From Roseobacter sinensis (GTDB taxonomy: Bacteria > Pseudomonadota > Alphaproteobacteria > Rhodobacterales > Rhodobacteraceae): 64,000 nt of DNA. The position numbers and the translations under genes are program-made. The notes below the pieces were generated by a model. That model was given only the letters and a program-made list of their open reading frames with translations, had not been told where the DNA came from and did not search any database. The stretch spans positions 1-64,000 of the forward strand of contig NZ_JALIEB010000017.1 of the NCBI RefSeq assembly GCF_025755255.1, in the 5' to 3' direction. Below are positions 62,547-64,000 of the stretch, in pieces. Positions within the stretch are counted from its first letter, which is position 1; every line of letters starts with the position of its first letter.

Positions 62547-64000
62547 TCAGTCGCCCAGCGTTTCGGCCGATGCCTCTTCGGGACTGCAAACGAAACCGTA
62601 GGCAGGCCAGATCACCGGCTCGGGCTGCTGAATCGGATGCGTCCGGCAAGTGAGGTGCGGATTGCGGTGCTGGATCCATCGCATCATCTGGTCCCCGTCC
62701 GTCGGGATGACGATACCGCCGACGGTCTCCTGATCCGAGACCGCTTCCTCCGTCCTCCAGGTGACGCGGTAGGTGGCAGGCTGAGGCGCCTCGCCCAGCA
62801 ATTCGTGGTAGAGCGTTGCCATTCTCAATCCGTAGGACATGGAAACGACCGGCCTCTCAACCGGTGCCTGCGCCACCACCACATTCAAGGTCTCGACCAG
62901 ACCGGCAAAATCGGGCTCGCGGTCGTTCAGGTAGAGCGCCATATGACCTGCCCGCAGCATGCCGATTGCCAAGAGCAGCGCACCGAGCCACGGGCGCAGC
63001 CTGGGCCAGCGCGCGATCCACCAGCCGATGGCCGCAATCGCCCCGACCAGCAGCGGGCCGAGAACCGGAAGGTGGAACGCCTGGATATCGTAGGCGCCGT
63101 ACCAGATCATGAAAGGAAGAAAGGCCAGGGCCGTGCCGAGGACCAGCGCGAGGCCCACCCATGCGTCGTCGCGCCGGCGCCAGCCGATCGCGAAGGCCAG
63201 AAGGCCGATGCCCATGATCGGCAGCGATACGATCGGATGGGCTCGATGCAGTGTCCCGAACAGGACGGAGGCGGTCTGGAGCGACTGCAGGCCCGAGCCG
63301 TAAAGATCGCCGAAATAGGTTCCCGCGATGTAGTCGATGAGCTCGGAGGTCGTCGGAGGCAGTGGCAGGTATTCCGAATAGGCTGTCGACGGGGACTGCG
63401 TGACCCAGGCGAGATAGAGATACTGGCTTGCCCCGACGATCAGCAACGCCAGAACCGCCAGCAGAACGCGTGGCCGCAGCAGAACGCGGTGGTGCGTGGC
63501 CATCACTGCGAGGCCAACCGGAGCCAGCATGATCATCATCAGGTGATTGCCAAAGGACAGCGCATAGAGCGCACAGGCGAGCAGGAAATAGAACGGTCGC
63601 TTGGTCTCGACAAAGAGGATCAGGGCAAAGACGATGGACAGGATGAACGCAAGTGCGAGGGGGTAGACTTCGGCTTCCGTCGATTGCACGGCCATCAAGC
63701 CGGCGCTGCCCAGAAGAGCCGCGGCCGCAACTCCGAAAAGCGCACTGCGCGTCAACCGTCCTGCGATCAGGAACGCCACCGTATTCGCCACAGCACCAGG
63801 AAGGGAGGCAAGCGCGATGGTCATGACGCGCCAGGGTTCGAACGGCAGGTCGAGGGCCCGCACCACGGCCCCGATCATCAGGACAAAGGGATAGCCGGGC
63901 CCGTGAACGAGGATCTGCGTGTGGCCGAGGGTCTGAAACTTGGCCGAGTCGCCCGCGTTCAGCATCCCGCCGAGCCCGGGAAAGAGCAGGCTTGCATAGT
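62547..64000 (-). CDS. Multi-spanning DUF2723 / GT-C-type glycosyltransferase, 5' end outside window
   Basis: At least 484 residues; the frame stays open to the right edge, so the N terminus is missing. The first visible part (SLLFPGLGGMLNAGDSAKFQTLGHTQILVHGPGYPFVLMIGAVVRAL) contains the acidic D-S-x-K loop and HGPGYP of the DUF2723 family, related to protein O-mannosyltransferases. About nine further spans follow, and a soluble C-terminal domain (about the last 150 residues, GLRMATLYHELLGE and beyond) faces the periplasm. It probably transfers a sugar from a polyprenyl carrier. Gap to the DUF4185 gene is about 200 bp. Confidence 0.82.
   Translation of the reverse strand, partial: YASLLFPGLGGMLNAGDSAKFQTLGHTQILVHGPGYPFVLMIGAVVRALDLPFEPWRVMTIALASLPGAVANTVAFLIAGRLTRSALFGVAAAALLGSAGLMAVQSTEAEVYPLALAFILSIVFALILFVETKRPFYFLLACALYALSFGNHLMMIMLAPVGLAVMATHHRVLLRPRVLLAVLALLIVGASQYLYLAWVTQSPSTAYSEYLPLPPTTSELIDYIAGTYFGDLYGSGLQSLQTASVLFGTLHRAHPIVSLPIMGIGLLAFAIGWRRRDDAWVGLALVLGTALAFLPFMIWYGAYDIQAFHLPVLGPLLVGAIAAIGWWIARWPRLRPWLGALLLAIGMLRAGHMALYLNDREPDFAGLVETLNVVVAQAPVERPVVSMSYGLRMATLYHELLGEAPQPATYRVTWRTEEAVSDQETVGGIVIPTDGDQMMRWIQHRNPHLTCRTHPIQQPEPVIWPAYGFVCSPEEASAETLGD

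Overview
The window looks like a chromosomal segment of a marine alphaproteobacterium of the Roseobacter group (Rhodobacterales). The basis is high GC, tightly overlapping operons, many periplasmic-binding-protein transporters, a complete C-P lyase cluster with an alphaproteobacterial layout, and a patatin-like gene next to a 3-hydroxybutyrate dehydrogenase relic. The genus is an inference. I found no rRNA, tRNA or CRISPR.

Region 1 (0.1-14.9 kb) is a catabolic island for an N-heteroaromatic acid, most like nicotinate. A leftward operon encodes a molybdenum hydroxylase (FAD subunit plus a fused FeS-Mo subunit), a 6-hydroxynicotinate reductase homologue, a UPF0280 (ApbE-related) protein, two tandem PF06684 (DUF1185) paralogues and a MarR regulator. 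A rightward gene encodes an enamidase-like amidohydrolase. A second leftward operon encodes a Rieske oxygenase and a branched-chain-amino-acid-type ABC importer whose two permeases are fused. Similar TTYG-N4-CAAA sites lie at both promoters.

Region 2 (15.3-26.3 kb) is a type I secretion locus: HlyD-type adaptor, an ABC exporter with a long disordered N terminus, a 770-residue acidic repeat protein and a 1004-residue Gly/Asp/Ala/Ser-rich low-complexity protein. A perfect 12-bp hairpin separates the last two. A LuxR-type regulator and a HEPN-like protein are divergent from it.

Region 3 (26.3-37 kb) is mixed: an HxlR regulator with a palindromic operator facing a berberine-bridge-type oxidoreductase, a secreted protein, a methyltransferase, an IS110 relic, an MFS exporter, a patatin phospholipase beside a decayed bdhA, a YunG-like protein and a LysE exporter. 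Several relics show ongoing gene decay.

Region 4 (37-57.5 kb) is a phosphorus-scavenging island. A LysR-controlled Ugp-like ABC importer is followed by two tandem phosphodiesterases, then a small secreted protein and phnC, both behind Pho-box-like repeats. Next come phnCDEE, an acetyltransferase, divergent phnF, phnGHIJK, phnL, phnN and phnM. A decayed 2H-phosphoesterase gene lies antisense between phnN and phnM.

Region 5 (57.8-64 kb) is a leftward cell-surface cluster: a small membrane protein, a membrane-anchored PAPS-type sulfotransferase, an arylsulfotransferase-family protein, a DUF4185 lipoprotein and a multi-spanning glycosyltransferase-like protein cut by the window end.

All functions are inferred by reading translated sequence; no database search was run.
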